Positions 55,346-64,000 of a DNA stretch of 64,000 nt are shown one piece after another (positions within the stretch are counted from its first letter, which is position 1; each line of letters starts with the position of its first letter). Below the pieces are notes generated by a model that saw nothing but the letters and a program-made list of their open reading frames with translations, was not told the DNA's origin and searched no databases. The stretch covers positions 1-64,000 of the forward strand of contig QCJX01000004.1 of NCBI GenBank assembly GCA_003215725.1. Direction: 5' to 3'. The position numbers were made by a program, and so were the translations under genes. The DNA comes from Prochlorococcus sp. AG-409-I11. Lineage in GTDB: Bacteria; Cyanobacteriota; Cyanobacteriia; PCC-6307; Cyanobiaceae.

Positions 55346-56413
55346 ATGGCAAAGTTACTTATAACAGGAGGTGCGGGTTTTATAGGTACACATACATCTC
55401 TTGTACTTTTAGAAGCAGGTTACGATCTAATAATACTTGACTCATTTATAAACAGTTCACCAATTGCACTTAAGCGAGTATCACAAATTTCAGGTTTAAA
55501 TTCAACAGAGTTAGCAAGGCGATTAAAAACTTACACAGGAGATATTAGAGATTTAGATTTTCTCGAAAATATTTTTAAGACATGCGGGCAAGAGGGAAAT
55601 CCAATTGATGCAGTAATTCATTTTGCAGGTTTAAAGTCAGTAGACGAATCAGTAAAGAATCCACTTCTATATTGGGATGTGAATTTAAATGGGACAAAAA
55701 CTCTTCTTACTGCTATGGAGAAAAACAATTGTAGAACAATTGTTTTCAGCAGTAGCGCAACAATTTACGGTAAAGCTCAATCTATACCTATTCAAGAGAC
55801 AGCGAAAATCCAGCCTATAAATCCATACGGAAAAACTAAAGCTGCTATTGAAAATATCCTATCTGATCTAACAGGAATAAATCCAAATTGGCGAATTGCT
55901 TGCTTACGTTATTTCAACCCTGTAGGTGCACATCCAACTGGGTTGATTGGAGAAAATCCACTTGGTACACCAAATAATTTATTCCCAGTTATTAATCAAG
56001 TCGCAATAAATAAACTAAAAGTATTGAAAATATTTGGTGGAGATTGGCCAACACCAGACAAAACGGCAATGCGAGACTACATTCATATAATGGATCTCGC
56101 AGAGGGACATCTAGCAGCTCTTAATTACCTTCAAAATTCAACTCCAGAACTTATAACTCTTAATCTAGGTAGTGGAAAAGGCTATTCAGTTCTTGAAGTG
56201 GTCAGTGAGTATCAAAAAGTTTGTCGAAAAAAACTACCCTTTGAAGTAGTAAATAGAAGACAAGGAGATTCTGCTATTAGTATTGCGGACCCATCAAAAG
56301 CTTTAACCAAATTAGGTTGGCAAACTAAAAGAACTCTAAATGAAATGGTTAGAGATGGTTGGAACTGGCAAGTCAAAAACCCTAAAGGCTATTTAGAAGA
56401 GGAAAGAAAATGA
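55346..56413 (+). CDS. galE: UDP-glucose 4-epimerase
   Basis: GalE interconverts UDP-glucose and UDP-galactose. The 355-residue extended SDR has the NAD motif LLITGGAGFIGTHTSLVLLE (residues 4-23), DAVIHFAGLKSVDES, the catalytic Ser in SSSATIYG, YxxxK in PINPYGKTKAAIE and RYFNPVGAHPTGLIGE, all classical GalE. It belongs to the export operon, starting three bases after the Wzc-like gene and overlapping the next gene by four bases (ATGA). It probably supplies UDP-Gal for the polymer. Confidence 0.95.
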   Translation: MAKLLITGGAGFIGTHTSLVLLEAGYDLIILDSFINSSPIALKRVSQISGLNSTELARRLKTYTGDIRDLDFLENIFKTCGQEGNPIDAVIHFAGLKSVDESVKNPLLYWDVNLNGTKTLLTAMEKNNCRTIVFSSSATIYGKAQSIPIQETAKIQPINPYGKTKAAIENILSDLTGINPNWRIACLRYFNPVGAHPTGLIGENPLGTPNNLFPVINQVAINKLKVLKIFGGDWPTPDKTAMRDYIHIMDLAEGHLAALNYLQNSTPELITLNLGSGKGYSVLEVVSEYQKVCRKKLPFEVVNRRQGDSAISIADPSKALTKLGWQTKRTLNEMVRDGWNWQVKNPKGYLEEERK

Positions 56414-58479
56414 AATTAAGTATAACTAAAACTAGAACTATTCATTTGATAATACTATCACTGATAGGTAATGCAACGTTGGCGAATGAAGGAGATTTTT
56501 GGAAGCCTATGACCATCAGATCGCCATATAGAATAGAGTCAAATCCAGAAAAAAGGAAAAATGAAAGTACGCAAAAATACCAAATTGATAAAACAAAGAA
56601 AAAGAGATCTACATCAAAGGAGAATATAAAGCAACGTAAAACTTTAAAACAAGATAATAAACAAATAGATTATGAATTCAGAAATAATATACCCTTTGTT
56701 AAAGAAGAGAAGAATAAGAAAGTATATTCGTTAACAACAAGAACTAGAAAGAAAAGTAATATTAAATGGTCAACAGTTTCAACACAATATAATAAGGCTG
56801 ATGAAAGTGTTAATTGGAAGGTAGTAACGAGTACAGAGCAAGCATCAAATAAAAAAATAATAGTTAAAGAAAGAGCTATTCCTTCAACAATGCAAGAGTC
56901 AGATACACTATATGGTTTAATCAAACCTCAAAAAGAAGATTTTGGTACACCTCTAAGAATTGGTCCTACTTTCCCAACAGCCAATCAACTTGAATGGGGA
57001 GATAGTAATTTAAAAGTATATACTTTATCTACATTTTCAGGAGGTGAAGCAGGTGGCACAGGTAATCAAAACTATGCTTTTAGACTAGATTATGGACTGA
57101 CAAGTGACCTGCAGCTCTCTGGTTTCTACTCAGTAGCAGATGATCCATTATATTCAAAATTAAAATCCAATACAAGCTCTACGCCTAATTATTGGGAAAG
57201 TTATGGAGCAGCTTTTAAGTATTCTATTTTAAAAACTGATGCATTAAGATTTTCTTTTACAGGATCTGTTGAGTCTTGGAATGTAAAAAGTGGAAATCCC
57301 AATATGTTCAATTCCTCTGACAATGAGGTTTCTAATAAAAACTTAGTTGGCTCGATTGCAATACCATTAAGTTGGCAACTTTCTCAAGATTTTCAATTAA
57401 GTTTTACTCCTGGTGTTTCATTTCTTCCTTCAGACCAAGGAGAGAAAGATTTTAGAGATGGTGAATTTTATGGAACTAACTACTATTTTGGAACTGGGTT
57501 TATTTGGAAAGCAAATTCAAATTTAAGCTTTTTAAGCTCAGTTTCTTATCCTATTGGGCCTGGCAACAATAATTTCGATTCAAGCTTAGTTTTTAGCAGA
57601 GTTCCTATATATAACTTTGGAATTAATTGGGATATAAATCCTAGGATAGGAATAGAAGGTATGTTGACGAACAGCTTTGGTGCAACTCCAGCAACAGGTA
57701 TCCTTACAATTCCTTCAGAAGATAAGCTTGGCTATTACGCGGGGTTTAGGTATACACCTTGGGGTATAGATTCTCCACAACGTCCATTTTCTCCAAGAGA
57801 AAAATCTCTTGCGAATGGAGGATTAACAGTTAATACAGCTTTAGTTCCGCCTAGAGGGGATACCCAAGTTTGGGTAAATGCAGATAATGAAGGAAATGTT
57901 TTTGGTTATATAGGACATTCCCTTTCAAATGTTTTCCAACTTGATGTTATAAACATTGGTTCCTTTAATGATGTATCTTCAAGAGGAGAAAGTAGAGGTG
58001 TACTTGTTGATAGATATACAAACGATGTAGGTTTAAATACTCGCGTAGGAGGAAAGTTTGTTATCTTTAGCCCTCTTAGAAATTCTCCAATATGGACGGC
58101 TACAAGAATTAGCGCAGGCAGAAATCAAGATAGTCGTCAAGGATATTTATTTACAGAGCTAATAAATACATGGGAAATCTCTGACAAATTAGCTATTAAT
58201 TTTGTACCTAAGTTTGCATGGAATGGTTATAGCACTCCAAAAGGACTAGGCCTAGGAGCGAATCTACAACTCTCCAAAAGGTTTCAATTGATTCCAGAAT
58301 ATAATTTAGTTGACAATAAAAATGGAGACAGCAATGGAACTCTAGCCATAAGATGGCTATTCAACGATGATATAACACTAGACCTTTATGCAAGTTCTGC
58401 TGCTGGATTGCAAGACATGGGTCAACTTATTGGAAGCGATAGCACAAGGTTAGGAATGCGATTTAACATTAATTATTAA
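56410..58479 (+). CDS. Outer-membrane beta-barrel candidate, export operon
   Basis: A 689-residue exported protein. It has a signal peptide (about residues 11-25, cleavage near LANEG), a Lys/Thr/Asn-rich low-complexity segment (about 30-160) and then ~520 residues of alternating beta-strand-like sequence with many aromatic ends (for example FRLDYGLTSDLQLSGFYS, YYFGTGFIWKAN, WTATRISAGRNQDSR, ending MRFNINY). The last aromatic residue is the usual barrel sorting signal. It overlaps galE by four bases and so is co-translated. It may be the outer-membrane port or an anchor for the polysaccharide; I do not recognise a named family. Confidence 0.75.
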   Translation: MKLSITKTRTIHLIILSLIGNATLANEGDFWKPMTIRSPYRIESNPEKRKNESTQKYQIDKTKKKRSTSKENIKQRKTLKQDNKQIDYEFRNNIPFVKEEKNKKVYSLTTRTRKKSNIKWSTVSTQYNKADESVNWKVVTSTEQASNKKIIVKERAIPSTMQESDTLYGLIKPQKEDFGTPLRIGPTFPTANQLEWGDSNLKVYTLSTFSGGEAGGTGNQNYAFRLDYGLTSDLQLSGFYSVADDPLYSKLKSNTSSTPNYWESYGAAFKYSILKTDALRFSFTGSVESWNVKSGNPNMFNSSDNEVSNKNLVGSIAIPLSWQLSQDFQLSFTPGVSFLPSDQGEKDFRDGEFYGTNYYFGTGFIWKANSNLSFLSSVSYPIGPGNNNFDSSLVFSRVPIYNFGINWDINPRIGIEGMLTNSFGATPATGILTIPSEDKLGYYAGFRYTPWGIDSPQRPFSPREKSLANGGLTVNTALVPPRGDTQVWVNADNEGNVFGYIGHSLSNVFQLDVINIGSFNDVSSRGESRGVLVDRYTNDVGLNTRVGGKFVIFSPLRNSPIWTATRISAGRNQDSRQGYLFTELINTWEISDKLAINFVPKFAWNGYSTPKGLGLGANLQLSKRFQLIPEYNLVDNKNGDSNGTLAIRWLFNDDITLDLYASSAAGLQDMGQLIGSDSTRLGMRFNINY

Positions 58480-58679
58480 CTAGTTCGGAGAGTTTTAACA
58501 ACAATGGCTCTATACAAATAATCTAAGAGGAAGATTATTTAGAATACTTAACCATTTAAGCTGGTCTCCATGGACTTTTATTGTAGGGTTAAATAATTAA
58601 CTTTGTTAATACCATGTGTTCATATTAATGATTGATAAATTAAAACCTATGTCAACAATTTTTTCTTCAGTGATCTTAT

Positions 58680-59537
58680 TTAATTCTCAATATTCACTGG
58701 GTCAATAACGACAACTTTAAACTCTAGCTCTGATATTTGCCTATCACTTAAGCGGCGAGTCCAAGCACCTTGAATAGGTTCATTCCAGCGAAATCCTGCT
58801 TTCTTTGCTAGCCCCCTTTCATCATAAGAAACTATTGCTCTAACGAGCTTTTTCGGCTCGAGAGCTTTAATTAACAAGTCCTCCAAATCATTGCATCGTT
58901 TAAATACTTCTGCCAAGTAAATACAATCAGTCAAAGCTCTATGAGCACTCCAAACTGGTATTTCATAAGCCAATGCAAGATCTCTAACGGATGGTCTTAT
59001 ACGCAAATTTCGATCTACAGGCCATGGAATATCTTCCATAGAGCAAATCCATGGTTTATTAATATTCGGAAGAGGTTCTTTCCCAAACCATTTTTTATCA
59101 AAAGCAACATTATGCGCAACCAAGGCATCAACTGATTCAATTAGTTTCATGAAATAAGCCAAAGCATCTAGCCATGGCTGATGCACTCTTGTTATTTCAG
59201 CAGGAATCTTATTTATTGATACTGCTGCATTTGATTCAACAGGTATTAGAAATGACTGCTGAGCAAGTACAGATCTACTTTTGACATGAAAAAGAATTGC
59301 ACCAACCTCTAAGCAGTGATCCTTGGCTAAATCCAAGCCTGTAGTTTCAGTATCTATGATCAGAAGCTTTTCAGGTACAGAGAAGGCATCACCTTTCACC
59401 AAAGAATTAGATGGTTGACATTTTGACTTAAGTATTGACTCCTTTCCTTCTTGTTTTCTAGTAGGTGTGGCTCCTGGAAAGCCATCAAGAAAATTCAACT
59501 GGTCACCAGCTAACTGAAGATTCTTCTCTTCGAACAC
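58680..59537 (-). CDS. DEDDh exonuclease, DnaQ-like
   Basis: A 285-residue 3'-5' exonuclease of the DNA polymerase III epsilon family. The acidic residues are in LLIIDTETTGLDL (Exo I, about residues 59-71), LVAHNVAFDKKWF (Exo II) and SAHRALTDCIYLAEVF (Exo III, the His of the DEDDh class). There is a ~50-residue extension before the domain and a ~50-residue C-terminal part (SYDERGLAKKAGFRW, then EPIQGAWTRRLSD) that looks like a second small domain found in several proteins of this group. Not linked to neighbouring genes. Confidence 0.88.
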   Translation of the reverse strand: MFEEKNLQLAGDQLNFLDGFPGATPTRKQEGKESILKSKCQPSNSLVKGDAFSVPEKLLIIDTETTGLDLAKDHCLEVGAILFHVKSRSVLAQQSFLIPVESNAAVSINKIPAEITRVHQPWLDALAYFMKLIESVDALVAHNVAFDKKWFGKEPLPNINKPWICSMEDIPWPVDRNLRIRPSVRDLALAYEIPVWSAHRALTDCIYLAEVFKRCNDLEDLLIKALEPKKLVRAIVSYDERGLAKKAGFRWNEPIQGAWTRRLSDRQISELEFKVVVIDPVNIEN

Positions 59538-59661
59538 GAAGTTTATGGAGAATGTCTTCCTTAATTCTGTCTCATACTTAAATTTAATAGTAGATTAATC
59601 TTATGAAGTTAAATTTATTGATGTATCTAATGCATCAAAACAACCTACTTTACCAACAAAA

Positions 59662-59745
59662 ATGTCCGAGATGTTAGAAGTATTCATTCGTAAATCATCA
59701 ATGGGCATACAAATTCCAAGAAATTCTTACTTCGAAAAGGAGTGA
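59662..59745 (+). CDS. Candidate 27-residue leader peptide
   Basis: An ATG-initiated ORF (MSEMLEVFIRKSS...) ending in EKE-stop, three bases before the next GTG. Its last codons AAG-GAG contain the Shine-Dalgarno of the DUF1350 gene, so its translation would interact with that gene. May be chance; no homologue recognised. Confidence 0.35.
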   Translation: MSEMLEVFIRKSSMGIQIPRNSYFEKE

Positions 59746-59748
59746 CAC

Positions 59749-60489
59749 GTGAACCGTTGGCGAAAAATAGTAAACACATGGTGTCTATGGCCATCAAACC
59801 CAATAGGAATAATAGAAATGATAGGAGGAAGTTATCTTGCTGCTAGTCCGCAAATTAGTTATAGAAGGCTTTTAGAAGGCTTAAATGCTCGTAATTTCGC
59901 AGTTCATGCATGGAGCTATATACCAAGTTTCGACCATCAAGGACAAGCAAACGAGGCATGGAAAGATTTTAGATTATGTAAAAAAAAACTTGAATCTAGA
60001 GTGAATCAAACCGTTCAACCTATTCGTCTAGGCCATAGCTTGGGTTGTAAATTACATTTGTTAGCACCTGATGGGGGTAGAAATAGTAAAGGATTAATTA
60101 CTTTGAGTTTTAATAACTTTGCTGCCAGCCAATCAGTACCAATGCTTTCAAAAGTAACTAATAAGTTTGGTAATTATTCGGAATTCAGTCCAAGTCCAAA
60201 GGAAACTTTAAATTTGATATTAAATGGGTATATCCAACAGAATAATCTACTGATCAAGTTTGACAAAGATAAACTTGATCAAAGTTTTGAGCTATCACGA
60301 TATCTAAAAAAGAGAGTATATGATTTAACCAATAATTTGCAACTAAAAGGTAATCACTTAACACCAGCATCTGCTGGTCTTCGAAAGTCTCTTTTAGGTA
60401 ATTGGGCTGATAATGGATCTAAGGTAGAAGATTTAAATATTCTTTTAGAAGTTATTTATCAATGGAGCAACACAAAACTACTCCCTTAA
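59749..60489 (+). CDS. DUF1350 family, alpha/beta-hydrolase-like
   Basis: A 246-residue protein of the DUF1350 family found in cyanobacteria and plastids. It begins with [20 protein letters not shown] and has the region [21 protein letters not shown], then [12 protein letters not shown], a G-H-S-L-G nucleophile elbow typical of alpha/beta hydrolases (Ser near residue 96), and [11 protein letters not shown]. Enzymatic activity is not established for the family. GTG start with AAGGAG six bases upstream. The 3' end overlaps the opposite-strand acs gene by 12 bases. Confidence 0.85.
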   Translation: MNRWRKIVNTWCLWPSNPIGIIEMIGGSYLAASPQISYRRLLEGLNARNFAVHAWSYIPSFDHQGQANEAWKDFRLCKKKLESRVNQTVQPIRLGHSLGCKLHLLAPDGGRNSKGLITLSFNNFAASQSVPMLSKVTNKFGNYSEFSPSPKETLNLILNGYIQQNNLLIKFDKDKLDQSFELSRYLKKRVYDLTNNLQLKGNHLTPASAGLRKSLLGNWADNGSKVEDLNILLEVIYQWSNTKLLP

Positions 60490-62454
60490 TTTATCCAGAA
60501 CAGATCTATCCTCTAGTGTACTGGTGTCACCACTTACCTCTTGTCCGGCAGCAAGTGCTCTAAGAATTCTTCTCATAATCTTCCCACTTCGAGTTTTTGG
60601 CAAAGCATCAGTAAATTTCATTTCATCAGGTTTGGCTATTGGCCCAATCTCAGCTGCGACATGAGATCGCAGATCATCAACAAGAGTATCCGTAGTTTGC
60701 CTCCCTCCTTCTAACGTTATGAAAGCAACAATTGCCTCTCCTTTGAGGTCATCTGGGCGTCCAACAACTGCCGCCTCCGATACAGCAGGGTGACTGACTA
60801 AAGCAGATTCAATCTCCATAGTCCCCAACCGATGACCAGAGACATTAATTACATCATCAACTCTCCCCATAACCCAGTAATAACCATCAGAGTCGCGTCG
60901 AGCTCCATCCCCAGCAAAATAAATATAACTACCATCTTGAGGCTTTAAAAATTCCCAATAACTATCTCTAAATCTCTTTTCATCTCCATGCACTGTCCTC
61001 ATCATTCCAGGCCATGGTTTTTTTATAACTAAATAACCTCCTTCATCTTGAGATACTGGGATACCTTTTTCATCAACGACATCAGCTTCAATACCTGGTA
61101 AAGGTAGTGTGGCAGAACCTGGCTTAGTAGGGGTGGCGCCTGGCAAAGGGCTAATCATTACTCCGCCAGTTTCCGTTTGCCACCAAGTATCCACAACCGG
61201 ACAACGGCTACCTCCAACAACATCTCTGTACCACATCCACGCCTCTGGATTAATAGGTTCGCCAACTGTTCCTAATAATCTCAAACTTTTCATATCAAAT
61301 TGATCAGGAATAGTTCTACCTGATTTCATAAATGCCCTAATTGCCGTTGGAGCCGTATAAAAAATAGTAATCTTGTGTTTTTGTATAAGCTCCCAAAAGG
61401 CGCCTGGCTTTGATGGCCGAGGGGCTCCTTCATACATAACAGTTGTAGCACCATTAGATAAAGGGCCATAAACGATATAGCTATGACCAGTTATCCATCC
61501 AACATCCGCCGTACACCAATAAATATCTTCTTTACGTATATCAAAGATCCACTTAAAAGTGAGATGTGCCCATAAGTTATATCCAGCTGTTGTATGCACT
61601 ACTCCTTTGGGCTTACCTGTGGAACCTGACGTATAAAGAACAAACAATCGATCTTCACTTTCCATAGGCTCTGCAGGACATACATTCGATTGAGAAGGGA
61701 CAAGATCGTGCCACCAATGATCACGCCCTTCCTCAATTAAAACTGACTCCTTAGTGCGTTGTACTACCAATACAGATTGAACATTTGGGCAGGCTCCATT
61801 AGCCAAAGCTTCATCTACGGCAGGCTTTAGAGAAACCGACTTGTCCTTACGAAAGCCCCCATCTGCAGTTATTACAGCTTTAGCATTCCCATCAATTAAA
61901 CGATCTCTTAGGGCCTCTGCAGAGAACCCACCAAAAACAACTGAATGTGGTGCGCCAATACGCGCACAAGCCAACATTGCTATAGCAGCTTCCGGCAACA
62001 TTGGCATATACAACGCAACTAAATCACCTTTTCGTATGCCTAACGCTTTTAAAGCATTTGCAGTACGACAAACTTCTATATGAAGTTGCTTGTAAGTAAA
62101 TTTCCTAACATCTCCAGGTTCTCCTTCCCATATCAAAGCTTCCTTATCTGCATTGCCATTAGTTAAATGGCGATCCAAGCAATTAAAGGCAAGATTTGTT
62201 TTCCCTCCCTCAAACCACCTAGCGAAAGGAGGATTGTCCCAATTAAGAACTGTATGAAAAGGTTCAAACCAATGCAATTCCTTAAGTGCAGCATCACCCC
62301 AAAACTTGTCGGGATCTTTTTTGGCAGAATCAACCATTACTTGGTAAACATTCAAATTGCCAATGCTCGACTTGCCAGAAAAATCAGGAGACGGGCCAAA
62401 GACTCGTTGTTCATGAAGAACCGACTCAATAGTTATGGAGGGGTCGGAGGACAT
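60478..62454 (-). CDS. acs: Acetyl-CoA synthetase
   Basis: Acs joins acetate and CoA with ATP via acetyl-AMP, for acetate assimilation or recycling. The 658-residue protein has full family length, with [20 protein letters not shown] (A3), [10 protein letters not shown] (A5), [19 protein letters not shown] and the C-terminal [17 protein letters not shown], whose Lys is the acetylation-regulated residue. The ATG giving MSSDPSI was preferred; an ATG ten codons upstream (62484) is also possible and neither has a Shine-Dalgarno. Confidence 0.95.
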   Translation of the reverse strand: MSSDPSITIESVLHEQRVFGPSPDFSGKSSIGNLNVYQVMVDSAKKDPDKFWGDAALKELHWFEPFHTVLNWDNPPFARWFEGGKTNLAFNCLDRHLTNGNADKEALIWEGEPGDVRKFTYKQLHIEVCRTANALKALGIRKGDLVALYMPMLPEAAIAMLACARIGAPHSVVFGGFSAEALRDRLIDGNAKAVITADGGFRKDKSVSLKPAVDEALANGACPNVQSVLVVQRTKESVLIEEGRDHWWHDLVPSQSNVCPAEPMESEDRLFVLYTSGSTGKPKGVVHTTAGYNLWAHLTFKWIFDIRKEDIYWCTADVGWITGHSYIVYGPLSNGATTVMYEGAPRPSKPGAFWELIQKHKITIFYTAPTAIRAFMKSGRTIPDQFDMKSLRLLGTVGEPINPEAWMWYRDVVGGSRCPVVDTWWQTETGGVMISPLPGATPTKPGSATLPLPGIEADVVDEKGIPVSQDEGGYLVIKKPWPGMMRTVHGDEKRFRDSYWEFLKPQDGSYIYFAGDGARRDSDGYYWVMGRVDDVINVSGHRLGTMEIESALVSHPAVSEAAVVGRPDDLKGEAIVAFITLEGGRQTTDTLVDDLRSHVAAEIGPIAKPDEMKFTDALPKTRSGKIMRRILRALAAGQEVSGDTSTLEDRSVLDKLRE

Positions 62455-62552
62455 AGAGAAAAAACAACGATTCACTTGCTTCATTCAAGCTATTAAGCAC
62501 TTAATCAGTAAGAGAGTGAAACGCTTATTAAAAAGAAACCTCTAAATCATCA

Positions 62553-63221
62553 ATGGATTTACCTCAAGCCTGCCTTTTTGATCTTGATGGTGTGTTGTTA
62601 AACACAGAGCCTCTACATGGACAAGCATGGAAAGAGACCGCGGAAGTCTTTGGTAAAACTCTTACAACAAAACAATTGAACTTACTAAAAGGCAGGCAAC
62701 GTAAAGATTGCGCTAAAAAAATTATTGAGTGGCTTAACGAAGCAATAAATGAAAAAGATGTTTTAGCCGTACATCAACCTTTAGCCAAAAAGCATTTAAG
62801 CGGTGCAAAAGCAATCCCTGGTGCAGAGGATTTAGTGAGGTGGTGTGCAACAAATAACTTACCAATTGCTCTTGTAACAAGTAGCACTTCTGAGTCAGTG
62901 AAATTTAAAACTAAAACTCATAAGTGGATAGACCTCTTTTCAATAAGAGTTCAAGGAGATGATCCTTATTTAAAACAAGGCAAGCCAGCTCCTGACCCTT
63001 TCTTATTGGCAGCATTAAAACTAAATGTAAATCCACAGAGATGTTGGGCAATAGAAGATTCTTTATCAGGCGTACAATCCGCAATTGCGGCAGGTTGTCA
63101 AGTTTGGCTATTAGAAACTACTCGAGGAAATCAAAAGAAGCTAAAATCAAACCTCCAAGGATCTAACCCTCTTAGAATATCTAGACTTTCTGAAATATTA
63201 GATCAGTTAAAGAACATGTAA
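62553..63221 (+). CDS. HAD-superfamily phosphatase/phosphomutase
   Basis: A 222-residue HAD hydrolase, subfamily IA with a helical cap. The nucleophile motif is LFDLDGVLLNTEPLHGQAW (Asp10/Asp12), motif II VTSSTS, and motif III/IV KPAPDPFL and AIEDSLSGVQSA. The second Asp in DLDGV and the cap type fit phosphatases such as phosphoglycolate or 2-deoxyglucose-6-phosphate phosphatase and beta-phosphoglucomutase. Substrate cannot be fixed. It is divergent from acs. Confidence 0.87.
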   Translation: MDLPQACLFDLDGVLLNTEPLHGQAWKETAEVFGKTLTTKQLNLLKGRQRKDCAKKIIEWLNEAINEKDVLAVHQPLAKKHLSGAKAIPGAEDLVRWCATNNLPIALVTSSTSESVKFKTKTHKWIDLFSIRVQGDDPYLKQGKPAPDPFLLAALKLNVNPQRCWAIEDSLSGVQSAIAAGCQVWLLETTRGNQKKLKSNLQGSNPLRISRLSEILDQLKNM

Positions 63222-63222
63222 C

Positions 63223-64000
63223 TTAATAAAGTCTACTTAATACATAGTCTGGAAGCTCTAACAATGCTCTTTTATATGGTGAGTCTTCAAGCCAAGTTAT
63301 TGATTCACGTGCTTGCATTGTAAATTTTTCAGCTAATTCCATAGATTTCTTAATTGCATTTGAATCACGAACCAACTGCAATGCTCTATCAATATCACCT
63401 TTTTGGGAAAATTCACGTTCTATTAATACTGAAAGAGCAGGATTATCCTCAAGGGCATATAAGGCAGGTGCAGTTAGATATCCACTAACCAAATCGCTAG
63501 CAGCTGGCTTACCTAGTTGCTTATCATCACTAGTAAAATCCAAAATATCATCCACTACTTGGAAAGCAAGCCCCAATTGTTTTCCAAAATTATAAAGTAA
63601 TTTCAACTTATCATCTTCTAACTCGCTTAAAACACCAGCAGCTCTAGAACTATTTGCAATAAGCGATGCAGTTTTGCAATAACTTTTTTCTAAATAACTA
63701 GATAGCGATTGTTCCGAAGAAAATCGATATAACCCTTGCTTAACCTCACCATCAGCAAGATCCATAATTACTCGACTCAAAAGTTTAACAACTTCAAGGT
63801 TTTCCAAATTAGCCAAATGCCAACTTGCTTGAGCAAAAAGAAAATCGCCTGCTAAAACTGCTACACGATGATTGAAAAGGTTATGTACTGTTTGAACACC
63901 TCTACGAATAGATGCATCATCAACAACATCATCATGAACAAGAGAGGCGGTATGAATCATTTCTGAAATCTGTGCGAGCTTTTTATGTTTCGACGAAAGT
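63223..64000 (-). CDS. sds: Polyprenyl (solanesyl) diphosphate synthase (5' end outside)
   Basis: A trans-prenyl diphosphate synthase that extends FPP/GGPP with IPP for the quinone side chain (plastoquinone). The frame continues upstream through the window edge (KKLAQISEMIHTAS...), so the N-terminus is missing. The first aspartate-rich motif is LVHDDVVDD and the second VVDDILDF, both complete, with MDLADGEVKQGL between. The visible ~260 residues are the main catalytic part. It ends one base after the HAD gene stop on the other strand. Exact chain length (sds versus ggps) is inferred from cyanobacterial resemblance. Confidence 0.9.
   Translation of the reverse strand, partial: LSSKHKKLAQISEMIHTASLVHDDVVDDASIRRGVQTVHNLFNHRVAVLAGDFLFAQASWHLANLENLEVVKLLSRVIMDLADGEVKQGLYRFSSEQSLSSYLEKSYCKTASLIANSSRAAGVLSELEDDKLKLLYNFGKQLGLAFQVVDDILDFTSDDKQLGKPAASDLVSGYLTAPALYALEDNPALSVLIEREFSQKGDIDRALQLVRDSNAIKKSMELAEKFTMQARESITWLEDSPYKRALLELPDYVLSRLY

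Overview
The window looks like a chromosomal segment of a low-light-type Prochlorococcus (marine picocyanobacterium). The grounds are a Pcb chlorophyll a/b antenna protein instead of phycobilisome genes, a retained pcyA bilin reductase, a CrtL-type lycopene cyclase, an NtcA-type glnA promoter, AT-rich DNA with short intergenic gaps, and many GTG/TTG starts. Species and ecotype are inference. I see no rRNA, tRNA, transposase, integrase, prophage or CRISPR array.

Layout. 1-6.4 kb, mostly minus strand: tsf (cut by the window edge) and rpsB with a structured leader, a family 2 glycosyltransferase, a tiny basic protein, then pcyA-devB-devC-devA reading as one transcription unit. 6.4-14 kb: a pair of M16 peptidase-like proteins, a SipA/DUF3148 protein, bioY-lspA, a GTPase-DUF697 membrane protein, a PLP decarboxylase and a TadA-type deaminase. 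14-19.3 kb: an AgxT-like aminotransferase, glnA behind a perfect NtcA box, a small exported protein, a GMC oxidoreductase and DUF2811. 19.7-24.9 kb: CbiX/SirB-like chelatase with a His/Cys-rich tail, an FAD oxidase-like protein, a SulP anion transporter, a remarkable Ala/Lys/Glu repeat protein and an AlkB-like dioxygenase. 25-29 kb: metY-metA, an unknown protein and a lytic transglycosylase.

29.2-33.3 kb is the most intriguing part: a NahK-like sugar kinase and an unrecognised 504-residue protein with a dehydrogenase-like layout stand divergent to a glucosylglycerol-phosphate phosphatase (StpA/GgpP) homologue. This may be a glycoside or compatible-solute module. 33.4-44 kb holds ArsS-type radical SAM, a Fur-family regulator, isochorismatase, MscS, two SDRs, lycopene cyclase (preceded by a Shine-Dalgarno-led small ORF), an atypical metallo-beta-lactamase-fold protein, a GIY-YIG-like/membrane fusion and a GST. 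44-49.6 kb: a GltS-type symporter, pcb, and a run of very small genes in long spacers.

49.6-58.5 kb is a surface-polysaccharide region: ugd, (hisS), a Wza-like exporter, a Wzc-like co-polymerase without a kinase domain, galE and a large beta-rich outer-membrane candidate. 59-64 kb: DEDD exonuclease, DUF1350, acs, a HAD phosphatase/mutase and a polyprenyl diphosphate synthase cut by the window edge.

Functions rest on motif recognition by eye. Start codons are uncertain where noted, because most genes here lack a clear Shine-Dalgarno sequence.
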